Part shown: positions 25,434 to 34,197 of the stretch, in pieces
Layout of the letters: each line of letters begins with the position of its first letter
Numbering within the stretch: position 1 is the stretch's first letter
Assembly (NCBI GenBank): GCA_040387735.1
Contig: JAZKDE010000022.1
Coordinates: 53,219 to 117,218 of the forward strand
Length of the DNA stretch: 64,000 nucleotides
Source of the DNA: Arcicella sp040387735
GTDB lineage: Bacteria > Bacteroidota > Bacteroidia > Cytophagales > Spirosomataceae
Reading direction: 5' to 3'
Made by a program: the position numbers and the translations under genes
The notes under the pieces: generated by a model
Database searches by the model: none
What the model was told of the DNA's origin: nothing
The model's input: the letters and a program-made list of their open reading frames with translations, nothing else

Positions 25434-26534
25434 ATGTACGACATCATCATCATAGGCGGAGGTTTATCGGGTTTAGTAAGCAGTATTATTTTGTCGAAAG
25501 CTGGCAAAAAAGTTTTGGTGATTGAGAAGAAAAAATATCCCTTTCACCGAGTTTGTGGAGAATATGTTTCCAATGAAACTCGTCCATTTCTGGAATCTAT
25601 CGGACTAAATTTCAACAATTTAGGCGTAAAAGAAATCGTAAAGTTCCAGTTCACTTCTCCTAAAGGAAGGAAATTAGAAACCGAGTTAGACTTAGGAGGA
25701 TTTGGCATAAGTCGTTATAAATTAGATGAAGAATTATATCAATTAGCCAAAACCAAAGGCGTAAACTTTTTATTAGAAAATACCGCAGAAAGCATTGATT
25801 TTCAAAAAGATAGCTTCATCGTAAAGACACCTTTTGAAACGTTCAATAGTCGATTTGTGATTGGAGCTTTTGGCAAAAGAACAAAATTGGATGCCACCTT
25901 ACAGAGAGATTTCTTCACGAAAAGAAGCCCGTACATTGGCGTAAAATATCACATTAAAACCGATTTTCCGAAAGATTTAATTGCTCTTCATAATTTTAAA
26001 GATGGCTATTGTGGTATTTCCGCCATTGAAGAAGATAAATATTGTTTGTGCTATTTGACGACTCGTGAAAACCTTCGTCAGCACGGAACGATTGCGGAAA
26101 TGGAAAAAAATATTCTCTGGAAAAATCCACATTTACAGAAAATTTTCACGGAATCTGAGTTTCTCTACGAAAAACCAGAAGTCATTAATGAAATATCTTT
26201 TGCCCCAAAAACCACTATTGAAAATCATATTTTAATGATTGGGGATTCGGCAGGATTAATTACACCACTTTGTGGAAACGGCATGGCAATTGCCATTCAC
26301 GGGGCTAAGTTATTATCCGAAAGCATTTTAGATAATTTTAACGATAGAGATTTAGTAGAATCAAACTATCAAAAACGATGGAAAAAGCATTTTTCGCAAC
26401 GACTTTGGGTTGGAAGAATTGTGCAAAAATTATTTGGCAATGAAGTTATTTCTGAAATTGCTTGGGGAACATTAAAAGTTATTCGTCCCGCTTTGGGAGC
26501 AATTATTAGGGCAACGCACGGAGACATCTTTTAA
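25434..26534 (+). CDS. FAD-dependent oxidoreductase (geranylgeranyl-reductase/halogenase-like)
   Basis: 366 aa. The N-terminal Rossmann motif 'IIIGGGLSGLVSSIILSKAGKKVLVIEKK' (residues 4-32) binds FAD. 'HRVCGEYVSNETRPFLE' (~37-53) is typical of the geranylgeranyl reductase/aromatic-ring hydroxylase group, and 'MIGDSAGLITPLCGNGMAIAIHGAKLL' (~265-291) is the second FAD motif. Bacteroidota homologues often sit near polyene or type III polyketide genes; none is visible here. Substrate unknown. A single gene convergent with the Lrp-family regulator. Confidence 0.88.
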   Translation: MYDIIIIGGGLSGLVSSIILSKAGKKVLVIEKKKYPFHRVCGEYVSNETRPFLESIGLNFNNLGVKEIVKFQFTSPKGRKLETELDLGGFGISRYKLDEELYQLAKTKGVNFLLENTAESIDFQKDSFIVKTPFETFNSRFVIGAFGKRTKLDATLQRDFFTKRSPYIGVKYHIKTDFPKDLIALHNFKDGYCGISAIEEDKYCLCYLTTRENLRQHGTIAEMEKNILWKNPHLQKIFTESEFLYEKPEVINEISFAPKTTIENHILMIGDSAGLITPLCGNGMAIAIHGAKLLSESILDNFNDRDLVESNYQKRWKKHFSQRLWVGRIVQKLFGNEVISEIAWGTLKVIRPALGAIIRATHGDIF

Positions 26535-26589
26535 GGCAACCAGAATCTTTCCGATTCGGATTGAAAATTTTCGAGCCAGAAGGTTCGGG

Positions 26590-27048
26590 TTACAGAGGCA
26601 ATACCGTAGTATTTTTCACCTCTGACATCACAAAAGAGCTACTAATATGAGCAACACTCTGTAAATCAGACAGTTTCTTTTGGTAAAATTCATTATATGC
26701 CTCCATATCTTTGGCGATAACTTTCAATAAATAATCATAACTTCCAGAAATCACGCTGCATTCTATTACTTCGGGAAACTGTCTGATGACTTCTTCAAAT
26801 TCTTCAAAATTATTCTTTTGTTGTTTGTCCAACGTAATACTACAATATACGGTCAGTGGATTTCCCAGCATTTTCTTATTCAAAATGGTTACGTATTTTG
26901 AAATTACTCCTTCTTGTTCCAAACGTTTGATACGGTCATGTGTTGGAGTGATTGAAAGGTTCACTTTTTGTGAAATTTCTTTTAAAGTGAATTGAGCATT
27001 TTCTTGAAGTAATTGTAAAATACGAATATCCGTTGCGTCTAAGTTCAT
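26590..27048 (-). CDS. Lrp/AsnC family transcriptional regulator
   Basis: 152 aa, the classic length. The N-terminal HTH is 'LDATDIRILQLLQENAQFTLKEISQKVNLSITPTHDRIKRLEQEGVI' and the C-terminal RAM/ACT domain contains 'VIRQFPEVIECSVISGSYDYLLKVIAKDMEAYNEFY'. It lies divergent from alanine dehydrogenase with a 283-bp spacer, the usual arrangement of an Lrp-type activator of ald responding to alanine or other amino acids. Alternating TTTTCT/AGAAAA half-sites in the spacer are plausible binding sites. Confidence 0.93.
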   Translation of the reverse strand: MNLDATDIRILQLLQENAQFTLKEISQKVNLSITPTHDRIKRLEQEGVISKYVTILNKKMLGNPLTVYCSITLDKQQKNNFEEFEEVIRQFPEVIECSVISGSYDYLLKVIAKDMEAYNEFYQKKLSDLQSVAHISSSFVMSEVKNTTVLPL

Positions 27049-27090
27049 AAGAAAAATTTACTTTAAGTTAATATTAGATTATAAATTTAC

Positions 27091-27134
27091 AGAAATATTT
27101 TCTAAAAAAGCAGAAAATATAATAGACATTTTCT
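27091..27134. promoter_or_regulatory. Candidate Lrp-type operator array
   Basis: ATATTTTCT (27095-27103) and AGAAAATAT (27112-27120) form a perfect 9-bp inverted repeat, and a third half-site ATTTTCT follows at 27128-27134, in alternating orientation at ~16-bp spacing. It lies between the divergent Lrp-family and ald genes. AT-rich sequence makes chance half-sites fairly likely. Confidence 0.4.
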
Positions 27135-27172
27135 TATTATTTTCACTTTAACAAAACTATTTCCTGTTTAAT

Positions 27173-27180
27173 TAACTTTG
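27173..27180 (+). promoter_or_regulatory. -7 promoter element for ald
   Basis: TAACTTTG is an exact TAnnTTTG match 151 bp before the ald ATG and downstream of the candidate Lrp half-sites, suiting activation from upstream. No clear -33 TTG is present, as is common for activated promoters. Confidence 0.45.
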
Positions 27181-27331
27181 TATCTCACTTCATTTACAGA
27201 CTGGAATTTAGGGGTTGAGAGTTCAGGTATTAAGGTTAGAAAATTATCAGCATTTCATTGCTTATAGATTGAATTTTTATCCCAAACTCTTAAACCCACA
27301 AATTCCGATAAACCAAAAATCCCCTACTGAT

Positions 27332-28444
27332 ATGATAATCGGCGTTCCAAAAGAGATTAAAAATAATGAAAACCGTGTTGCTATTACGCCTGCTGGTGTA
27401 GCCGAGTTCAAGAAACATGGTCATACTATCTATATTCAATCACAGGCGGGTATCGGAAGCGGTTTTTCTGATGAGGAATATGTGAAAGCAGGAGCAAATA
27501 TTCTACCAACTATCGAAGAAACTTACGCTATTGCGGAGATGATTTGTAAAGTAAAAGAACCAATAGCCTCGGAATATCCATTAATTAAAGAAAATCAATT
27601 ACTATTTACCTATTTTCACTTTGCTTCTTCAGAAGAATTGACCCACGCCATGATTGAGCGTAAGTCAATTTGTTTAGCGTATGAAACCGTTGAAAAAACG
27701 GATAGAAGTTTGCCTTTATTAGTTCCAATGTCAGAAGTTGCAGGACGTATGGCGATTCAAGAAGGTGCAAAATATCTGGAGAAACCAATGGGTGGACGTG
27801 GTATTTTATTGGGTGGAGTAGCAGGCGTAAAACCAGCAAACGTTCTGGTTTTAGGTGGTGGAATTGTGGGAACACAAGCGGCGAAAATGGCAGCGGGTTT
27901 AGGAGCTAATGTAACGATTATGGACGTAAGTTTGCCTCGTTTACGTTATCTGGAAGACGTAATGCCAGCCAATGTTGATACCGTGATGTCAAACGAATAT
28001 AACATCAGAGAAGCGATTAAATTATCGGATTTAATTATCGGAGCTGTTCTTATTCCAGGAGCAAAAGCACCACATTTGATTACTCGTGCCATGTTGAAAG
28101 AAATGCGTCCAGGAACAGTTTTGGTGGACGTTGCCGTTGACCAAGGTGGTTGTATTGAAACTTGTAAGCCAACAACACACGAAAATCCAACCTTTGAAAT
28201 TGACGGAATTGTTCATTATTGCGTAGCCAATATGCCTGGAGCGGTACCATATACTTCAACATTAGCATTAACAAATGCTACTTTGCCGTATGCCATTCAA
28301 TTAGCAAATAAGGGTTGGGAAAAGGCTTGTCGTGAAAATGAAGAGTTAGCAAAGGGCTTAAACGTGGTAAGTGGCGAAGTAGTTTACAAAGGTGTTTCTG
28401 ATGCCTGGGGACTTGCATTAACTGATGTTAATAAATGGTTATAA
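27332..28444 (+). CDS. ald: Alanine dehydrogenase
   Basis: 370 aa from the ATG at 27332 (MIIGVPKEIKNNENRV), which matches the family N-terminus; an ATG far upstream adds 39 unrelated codons. NAD-dependent interconversion of L-alanine with pyruvate and ammonia. Catalytic Lys75 ('CKVKEP') and His96 ('TYFHFA') fall at the same positions as in characterised enzymes. The NAD site is 'VLVLGGGIVGTQAAKMAAGLGANVTIMD', and 'MRPGTVLVDVAVDQGGC' follows. Divergent from an Lrp-family regulator. A strong terminator lies about 100 bp past the stop. Confidence 0.96.
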   Translation: MIIGVPKEIKNNENRVAITPAGVAEFKKHGHTIYIQSQAGIGSGFSDEEYVKAGANILPTIEETYAIAEMICKVKEPIASEYPLIKENQLLFTYFHFASSEELTHAMIERKSICLAYETVEKTDRSLPLLVPMSEVAGRMAIQEGAKYLEKPMGGRGILLGGVAGVKPANVLVLGGGIVGTQAAKMAAGLGANVTIMDVSLPRLRYLEDVMPANVDTVMSNEYNIREAIKLSDLIIGAVLIPGAKAPHLITRAMLKEMRPGTVLVDVAVDQGGCIETCKPTTHENPTFEIDGIVHYCVANMPGAVPYTSTLALTNATLPYAIQLANKGWEKACRENEELAKGLNVVSGEVVYKGVSDAWGLALTDVNKWL

Positions 28445-28544
28445 TTCTCATAACTACTTGCTTTTTAGTATTTTATGGTTTATATTTGAAATGTGTTCAA
28501 GGCAACTTAGACAAAAATATTAAATAGTGGTTAGGTATTAAGTT

Positions 28545-28578
28545 AAAACCCATCATCGTTGATGATGGGTTTTCTTTT
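28545..28578 (+). terminator. Terminator downstream of ald
   Basis: AAAACCCATCATC (28545-28557), a GTT loop, then the exact complement GATGATGGGTTTT (28561-28573) and a T-run. It separates ald from the convergent Omp85-like gene. Confidence 0.88.
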
Positions 28579-28631
28579 TGTGACGATGTTTTAATCAGAA
28601 AGGAAAAGAGCAGTAGAAGTTTGTTTTTTCT

Positions 28632-29750
28632 TCAAAATGCTTCGGCGATGAAAAAGTATAGATTTTGCTGTCCATTTCCAAAACCGTAATCGACTCTTAC
28701 GTTAACGTTTTCTTTACGATTAATCTTAAAACGTAATCCGCCACCGTAACTTGGTAAGATATTACTCATACTTCCCAATTTATCGTGAACGCATCCCAAA
28801 CCCGCAAAACCAACTAAACCCCACCGTTTTAGAGCTTGCCAACGATATTCACCTTGGGCAGCCAACAAATTTTTATCCCGAAAACTACCCAAATAGTAAC
28901 CCCGCATAATCATATCGCCCCCTAACATTCCTAATTCATTGAAAGGTACATCTCCTGAAGATAAATACCCGTAAGCTTGAAATGCTAAAACATCATCACG
29001 ATGCTGAAATGGTCGGTAAAATTTTCTTAAATCGACTTGCCAACGCTGAAATGAATGCGAACTTCCAGTCAATTTATTATGAAGTGAATATACAAATTGT
29101 GCATAACTGCCTTTGGAAGTTGTAAGCACATTATCCCGAGTGTCAAATTGATAAGAAACATTTAATCCCGAAATAGTAGAACCATCTTTCCCAATCACAT
29201 TACTGCTATTTTCTAAAATACCATTACCCGTTCCTTTGACATTATACATTTTAAAATATCGCCAACCCAATCCTGCAAAAGAATGTTTTCCTACTTTTCG
29301 ATACGAAAGGTTGTCAAAACGAAGTAATTCGTAAGTAATTGCCTCTTCATTCGCAGGTTTTGCTTCGCTACCAACTCCGTAATAAAGCACGGGAAAACGG
29401 CTATAACCGTAATAACCCACAAAATAGTACTTCTCCTTATTGGTAAAAATTTGATAATTATGCTCAAACATTATCTGACTATTCAGCGAATATTGCAGAA
29501 AAATCGCCGTGTTGGAAACTCTTGTGAGGGAATCACCTTCACCACCAGCATTAAAAAAACGTTTTACCCCAGCTCCTAATACCCAATTGGTTTCAGGCAT
29601 ATAGAAAACAAAAGGAGCAACGAGATATTTATTTCCTGTAAAAAATTGAAGAATCTTTGATTTTGAAGTATGTGTAGAATCCTGAATATCAGAAGCTTGA
29701 ATCTGAATAGAAGTTAATATTAGAAAAGTAATAAGTAATAGTTTTTTCAT
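28632..29750 (-). CDS. BamA/TamA (Omp85-like) outer-membrane surface antigen protein
   Basis: 372 aa with a signal peptide (MKKLLLITFLILTSIQIQAS). It lacks POTRA domains and consists essentially of the D15-type barrel: 'APFVFYMPETNWVLGAGVKRFF', 'SYQFDTRDNVLTTSKGSYAQFVYSLH', 'MRGYYLGSFRDKNLLAAQGEYRW' (the conserved RGY loop region) and 'GGGLRFKINRKENVNVRVDYGFG'. It ends in aromatic Phe, as outer-membrane barrels do. POTRA-less members are common in Bacteroidota; their role in lipid or protein insertion is not established. Confidence 0.85.
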   Translation of the reverse strand: MKKLLLITFLILTSIQIQASDIQDSTHTSKSKILQFFTGNKYLVAPFVFYMPETNWVLGAGVKRFFNAGGEGDSLTRVSNTAIFLQYSLNSQIMFEHNYQIFTNKEKYYFVGYYGYSRFPVLYYGVGSEAKPANEEAITYELLRFDNLSYRKVGKHSFAGLGWRYFKMYNVKGTGNGILENSSNVIGKDGSTISGLNVSYQFDTRDNVLTTSKGSYAQFVYSLHNKLTGSSHSFQRWQVDLRKFYRPFQHRDDVLAFQAYGYLSSGDVPFNELGMLGGDMIMRGYYLGSFRDKNLLAAQGEYRWQALKRWGLVGFAGLGCVHDKLGSMSNILPSYGGGLRFKINRKENVNVRVDYGFGNGQQNLYFFIAEAF

Positions 29751-29769
29751 GTTTTAATTTATAAATGGC

Positions 29770-29806
29770 AAAAGCCGTAAGCAATAGGCATTTACTTACG
29801 GCTTTT
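29770..29806. terminator. Terminator of the efflux operon
   Basis: AAAAGCCGTAAG (29770-29781) pairs with CTTACGGCTTTT (29795-29806) just after the tolC-like stop on the minus strand, with T-rich sequence on both sides. Confidence 0.78.
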
Positions 29807-29851
29807 TACAAGCCCATTGCATATAGCTTACCGCTTCTCGCTTCTGTCAAC

Positions 29852-31180
29852 CTACCAAAATTTCACGCCTGAAAGACGATTCATTTCTAATTTTGCCAAT
29901 GACATTTGATATTGATATTGCAATTGTGCAAACTGTGCATCTTTCAAGGCTGTTTGAGCTGCCTCAATTTCTACATTCGTTAATACACCATTTTGATAAC
30001 GTGTATTGGCTAAACGAAGAGCATATTGTGCTTGAAAAACATTTCTTTCCGATAAATCTAATTTATTCTTGGCTGAAACATAATCATTTTGAGCCGCTTC
30101 CAAATCACGTTTAAGAGCCTGATTGGTTACATCAACCGTATATTTTAACATCTCACGATTAATCTTAGCCGACTCAGTTTGGTAGGCGCCACGGTGTCCA
30201 GTATAGACAGGAATGGTAAGTTTTACCCCTACAACGGTGTTAAATTTAAAATCATCCGTAATGGCAGGTATTTCTCCATTTATTCTTGGTAAATACCCGT
30301 TTTTAATTCCTACTTGTGCATTGGCAGCTAAACTTGGCAAAGTACTCATTTGAGATAATTTCACGTCACGCTCTGCAATTAAATCTCTATCTTTCAATGC
30401 TTTAAGGTCATAATTATTAGTTTGAGCCTGAGCTAAAGCTCCATCAACTGAAAGGTCAGCAATACCCAAGTTAAATTCTGTTCCCGCAGGAATCATACCG
30501 TGTGCGTCTTTACCAATCAACGATGAAAGGTAAATATATTGCCGCTCCAATTGACTTTGTAAATCAGTCAAACGTGATTCTGCATTTTTGTAACGAACCT
30601 GAATAGAAACTTGGTCGTAATCCAAAGCATCACCTTGTTTTAAACGATTAGCAATTACTTTTCCGTTATCTTCTACCAATTTCAATTGCTCTTTTTGAAC
30701 ATCAATTGCTTTTTGAGAAAAAATAATTCCGTAATATAAATTGGCAACTTGATAAGCATAAATATTCTTTAAACCCTCCACACCAGTTTTTGCCAATTCA
30801 GTTTCCAATTTAGATTTCTCAATATTAACAAACTGCTTTCCCCAATCGTAAATCACATAATTTCCACCAATATTGGCATTGTAATTCATATTTGGTTGAA
30901 ATTGAATAGAAGTTCCAGCAAAGTTTGCTTTTGCAACGGGGTCTAATCGAGTCACGCCAATTTCAGATTGAATCTGTGGTTTTAACGCTGATTCTTGGAT
31001 TTTTGTTTTATAATCACCCATTAAAACCAATTGTTGCTGTTCCTTAATTTTGGGAGCGTATTCAATCGCTGAACGAACCAATTGATTAAGTGTTTCGTTG
31101 GTTTTCTCTTGAGCAAAAATCATATTATCCGACATTCCCAAAAGAACGACTGCGGATATATATTTTAGTATTCTTTTCAT
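29852..31180 (-). CDS. TolC-family outer-membrane efflux protein
   Basis: 442 aa with a signal peptide (cleavage near 'MIFAQ'). Two OEP repeats (PF02321) with long coiled-coil helices: 'LVRSAIEYAPKIKEQQQLVLMGDYKTKIQESALKPQI' and 'DRDLIAERDVKLSQMSTLPSLAANAQVGI'. 'RYQNGVLTNVEIEAAQTALKDAQF' near the C-terminus is the usual TolC helix. It is the outer-membrane channel of the tripartite pump with the two genes transcribed before it. It is separated from the MFS gene by 136 bp carrying a large inverted repeat. Confidence 0.93.
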   Translation of the reverse strand: MKRILKYISAVVLLGMSDNMIFAQEKTNETLNQLVRSAIEYAPKIKEQQQLVLMGDYKTKIQESALKPQIQSEIGVTRLDPVAKANFAGTSIQFQPNMNYNANIGGNYVIYDWGKQFVNIEKSKLETELAKTGVEGLKNIYAYQVANLYYGIIFSQKAIDVQKEQLKLVEDNGKVIANRLKQGDALDYDQVSIQVRYKNAESRLTDLQSQLERQYIYLSSLIGKDAHGMIPAGTEFNLGIADLSVDGALAQAQTNNYDLKALKDRDLIAERDVKLSQMSTLPSLAANAQVGIKNGYLPRINGEIPAITDDFKFNTVVGVKLTIPVYTGHRGAYQTESAKINREMLKYTVDVTNQALKRDLEAAQNDYVSAKNKLDLSERNVFQAQYALRLANTRYQNGVLTNVEIEAAQTALKDAQFAQLQYQYQMSLAKLEMNRLSGVKFW

Positions 31181-31205
31181 GATTTTGAGTTGATAATGAA
31201 TTGGA

Positions 31206-31272
31206 TATATACTTAATGACGCAAATTATATTTTGTTCGTTTTAACCTCGCCCCTGCGACATTAAGTATATA
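31206..31272. repeat. 17-bp inverted repeat between the MFS and tolC-like genes
   Basis: TATATACTTAATGACGC (31206-31222) and GCGACATTAAGTATATA (31256-31272) are complementary except for one central base, with a 33-nt loop. It lies inside the operon, so it may be an mRNA-processing or attenuation hairpin, or the remnant of a small element. Confidence 0.6.
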
Positions 31273-31316
31273 GTTCCATAATGAATTCGAGAATTTTCAT
31301 TCGTCATTCCTAATTA

Positions 31317-32900
31317 TTAGTGACTTTCTGCCGTTGCTTTTGCTAAGGCTGCGGCTTCTTCAGCCGACATTTTTGGCGTTCTTAGAAAGTATAAAAAAGG
31401 AAGAATACAGATAAAAAATATTCCAATTAATCTAAAAGTATCCAAATAAGCCAAATAATAAGACTGTCTCGAAACCGCTAAATCTAACTGTTTATAAGCC
31501 ATCGAAGTGGCATTAAAAGCATCACCCGTTTTAGCAATCATGCTATTTGCCATTCCAGCAATACGTTCAGTAAAAAGCGGATTATCGGGACTCATATTTG
31601 CCATTAAATCCGAACGGTGTTGAGCCGCACGGTTAGTAGCAAAATTATTAGCGAGGGCAATTCCAAACGCTCCTCCTAACTGACGAATCATGTTTGACAA
31701 GGCAATTCCTGCTGGATATTCTTTCGGCTTCAAACCTGCAACAGCCTGATTGATAAGGGGTAACTGCAATAAAGAAATCCCAACCGTTCTACAAAGTTGC
31801 ATCGGAAAGAAATCCCAACGTCCCATATCTGGTGTAGCCGTACCACTGTAAAATCCGAAGAAAATAAACATACAAATTCCGACGAACATATACGGTAAAG
31901 GTGGTGCTCCCGAACTCATTCTTTTACCAATAATGGGGAATAAAAATACCGCAGCCAATGTTGGAGCAACCAAAGAAACACCCGCTTCGTAAGGCGTAAA
32001 ACCGTTTACTCGTTGCACCAAAACTGGATAAACAAAGGACGATGTAAACAATCCTAAGCCTGCAACCAGTGTAAACATCGTAGAAACGGCAAATATTTTA
32101 TATTTGAACACGCCCAAATTTACCGCTGGATGTTCGGTGGTAAGTTCTTGCCAAATAAATCCGACAATCCCAACAAACGCCATCAAGCTGATAATTACGA
32201 TACTACGAGATTGAAACCAGTCTTCAGATTCCCCTTTTTCAAGGACATATTGCAATGAACCAACGCCCAAAGTCAGCAGGGCAATACCCAGATAATCAAT
32301 TTTGATTTGGGCTTTCTTTTCCCCTTCCCCCTCTTTTCGTTCAATGTATAAGAACGTTAAAAGTGTTGCGACTAAACAGATAGGAATATTTACGTAAAAA
32401 ATTTGCGACCAGTCATATTTATCAAGAATATATCCACCTAATACCGGCCCTAAAGTTGGTCCGAGCACGATTCCCATTCCGAATAATCCAGAAGCAATTC
32501 CTCTATCTTTAGGTTCAAAAGCATCAAAAAGAATGGCTTGGGAAGTTGATAACAATGCACCACCGCCAATTCCTTGGATAAAACGCCAGAACACTAATTC
32601 CCACAAACCATGCGAGGCTCCACAAAAATAAGAAGCCACGCCAAAAATGACCATTGATGTCAAATAATAAGATTTTCGTCCGAAATATTCTCCTAAAAAC
32701 CCCGTCATCGGAATAATAATAACATTGGCAATGGCATAAGAAGTAATTACCCAAGCGACATCCTCAATGGTAGCTCCCAACGAACCAGCCATTTGGTTCA
32801 AAGCCACGTTCACGATGGTGGTATCGAGCAATTCCATGATTGCTGCCGAAACCGTCGTGAGGACGATAACATATTTTGCAAGACCTGTTTTAGCAGCCAT
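31317..32900 (-). CDS. DHA2-family MFS multidrug transporter (EmrB/QacA type)
   Basis: 527 aa with about 14 TM helices. DHA2 motifs are visible: 'LDTTIVNVALNQMAGSLGAT' in TM1 (motif D1), 'GEYFGRKSYYLTSMVIFG' (motif A) and 'GIVLGPTLGPVLGGYI' (antiporter motif C). It is a proton-driven drug exporter of the inner membrane, working with the HlyD-type adaptor (63 nt upstream in the operon) and the TolC-like channel downstream. Expression is probably repressed by the divergent MarR regulator. Substrates unknown. Confidence 0.95.
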   Translation of the reverse strand: MAAKTGLAKYVIVLTTVSAAIMELLDTTIVNVALNQMAGSLGATIEDVAWVITSYAIANVIIIPMTGFLGEYFGRKSYYLTSMVIFGVASYFCGASHGLWELVFWRFIQGIGGGALLSTSQAILFDAFEPKDRGIASGLFGMGIVLGPTLGPVLGGYILDKYDWSQIFYVNIPICLVATLLTFLYIERKEGEGEKKAQIKIDYLGIALLTLGVGSLQYVLEKGESEDWFQSRSIVIISLMAFVGIVGFIWQELTTEHPAVNLGVFKYKIFAVSTMFTLVAGLGLFTSSFVYPVLVQRVNGFTPYEAGVSLVAPTLAAVFLFPIIGKRMSSGAPPLPYMFVGICMFIFFGFYSGTATPDMGRWDFFPMQLCRTVGISLLQLPLINQAVAGLKPKEYPAGIALSNMIRQLGGAFGIALANNFATNRAAQHRSDLMANMSPDNPLFTERIAGMANSMIAKTGDAFNATSMAYKQLDLAVSRQSYYLAYLDTFRLIGIFFICILPFLYFLRTPKMSAEEAAALAKATAESH

Positions 32901-32963
32901 TTTATTGTATAAATTTTAGATTGATGATAGGTAATTCAAAAAAGAAGTAGCAGTGATTTACCA

Positions 32964-34001
32964 TTATTTCAAGGGAACTGAAACTTCTAAAGAAAGTCCT
33001 GCACGAAGGATGTCTTTATTCTTTTGCAAATCTTCAATTTCAATTTTTACTGGCACACGTTGCGTAACTTTCACAAAGTTCCCAGAAGCATTATCAGGAG
33101 GTAACAATGAAGTTTTTGCACCCGTAGATTCCGAAATTGAAATAATTTTTCCTTTCAAAATTCTATCAGGATAAGCATCTAACTTCAATTCTGTTTCATC
33201 GCCAATTTTCAAATTACGAACTTGCGTTTCCTTAAAATTTGCCACAACCCAAAAAGTTGTATCTTGTACAACGGTCATTAAAGGCTGTCCTGCTTGGATA
33301 AATTGTCCAGCTTCAATATTTTTCTTACCGATACGTCCAGAAGTTGGAGCATATACTTTAGAATAAGTCAATTTTAATTTTTGTTGCTCAATCTTAACCT
33401 TTTTCACACCCAAAACTGCTTCTGCTTTGTGCAAAGCAGATTGAAGAATCGGCATTCTTGATTTTGAAGTTAAAATATCCTCTTGTCCAGCCTCATACTG
33501 AGCCGCTAAGATTTCGTAGTTTGCTTTGCTATCATCCGCTTGTTTACGAGTAATGGCATTTTCTGCAACTAAATTAGCATCACGGTCAGCATCTTTTTTA
33601 GCTTTTTCTCTACGTAAAAAATTAGCCTTCAAATTTGCTTGAGCAGATTTAATCGTAACATCCAAATTACTAATATTAGCTCTGGCATTTTCTACATCAG
33701 TTTGTGATTGAACAAAATCAGCATTCAATTCGTCCAAAATCAATTTTGCTTCGTCAGTATCAATTTCTGCCAAAACTTCATCTTTTTTCACTAAATCATA
33801 ATCTTTAACATTCACTGATTTTACGTAACCTGCCATTCTTGGCAAAACTGGCACAAAATAAGTTTCTATTTGTGCGTTGTCGGTATCTTCATGCGTAACG
33901 GCGTATTTGTATTTTGTGTATCCGTAGTACACGGCTGTTCCCAAGCCAAGAAATATAATTACTTTCGGGAGATACTTTTTGATTGGATTCTGTTTTTCCA
34001 T
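32964..34001 (-). CDS. HlyD/EmrA-type membrane fusion protein
   Basis: 345 aa. One TM helix near residues 12-28 anchors it in the inner membrane. Then 'VKSVNVKDYDLVKKDEVLAEID' (lipoyl half-motif), a coiled-coil hairpin ~85-195, the second lipoyl half 'KVYAPTSGRIGKKNIEAGQFIQAGQPLMTVV', and a beta-barrel ('VVANFKETQVRNLKIGDETELKLDAYP'). This is EmrA architecture. First gene of the efflux operon, opposite marR, with a readable promoter at 34085-34116. Confidence 0.93.
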   Translation of the reverse strand: MEKQNPIKKYLPKVIIFLGLGTAVYYGYTKYKYAVTHEDTDNAQIETYFVPVLPRMAGYVKSVNVKDYDLVKKDEVLAEIDTDEAKLILDELNADFVQSQTDVENARANISNLDVTIKSAQANLKANFLRREKAKKDADRDANLVAENAITRKQADDSKANYEILAAQYEAGQEDILTSKSRMPILQSALHKAEAVLGVKKVKIEQQKLKLTYSKVYAPTSGRIGKKNIEAGQFIQAGQPLMTVVQDTTFWVVANFKETQVRNLKIGDETELKLDAYPDRILKGKIISISESTGAKTSLLPPDNASGNFVKVTQRVPVKIEIEDLQKNKDILRAGLSLEVSVPLK

Positions 34002-34061
34002 TTTATCTATTTATTTGGATTTAGCTTGAATGATTTAGGGATTAATTTCTTACCAATATCA

Positions 34062-34108
34062 TTTAGTAAACTTTATTGACAATGCAAAGGTAAACTAAGT
34101 TTACTAAA
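34062..34108. promoter_or_regulatory. MarR operator candidates in the divergent promoter region
   Basis: GTAAACT-A-AGTTTAC (34090-34104) is a perfect 7-1-7 palindrome lying between the -33 and -7 boxes of the efflux promoter. The sequence GTTTACTAAA (34099-34108) recurs inverted as TTTAGTAAAC at 34062-34071, giving a second site. ATTGACAAT also occurs twice (34075-34083 and 34121-34129). Confidence 0.6.
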
Positions 34109-34116
34109 TTAGTCAA
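34085..34116 (-). promoter_or_regulatory. Promoter of the hlyD-MFS-tolC efflux operon
   Basis: On the minus strand: -33 TTGAC (34116-34112), a spacer of 21 counted from TTG, and -7 TACCTTTG (34092-34085), a complete Bacteroidota-type promoter. The predicted transcript start is about 75 nt before the hlyD ATG. Confidence 0.65.
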
Positions 34117-34121
34117 GTATA

Positions 34122-34152
34122 TTGACAATTATTTTTTTTATGCGTATCTTTG
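34122..34152 (+). promoter_or_regulatory. Promoter of the marR gene
   Basis: -33 TTGAC (34122-34126) and -7 TATCTTTG (34145-34152), spaced 20 nt from TTG to TA, 45 bp before the ATG. Its -33 is back-to-back with that of the divergent efflux promoter (GTCAA-N5-TTGAC), so the two promoters share a face. Confidence 0.68.
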
Positions 34153-34197
34153 TCTTGAAAATATCATCTTTACTCTTGGAAATAATCCAAAACTGAT

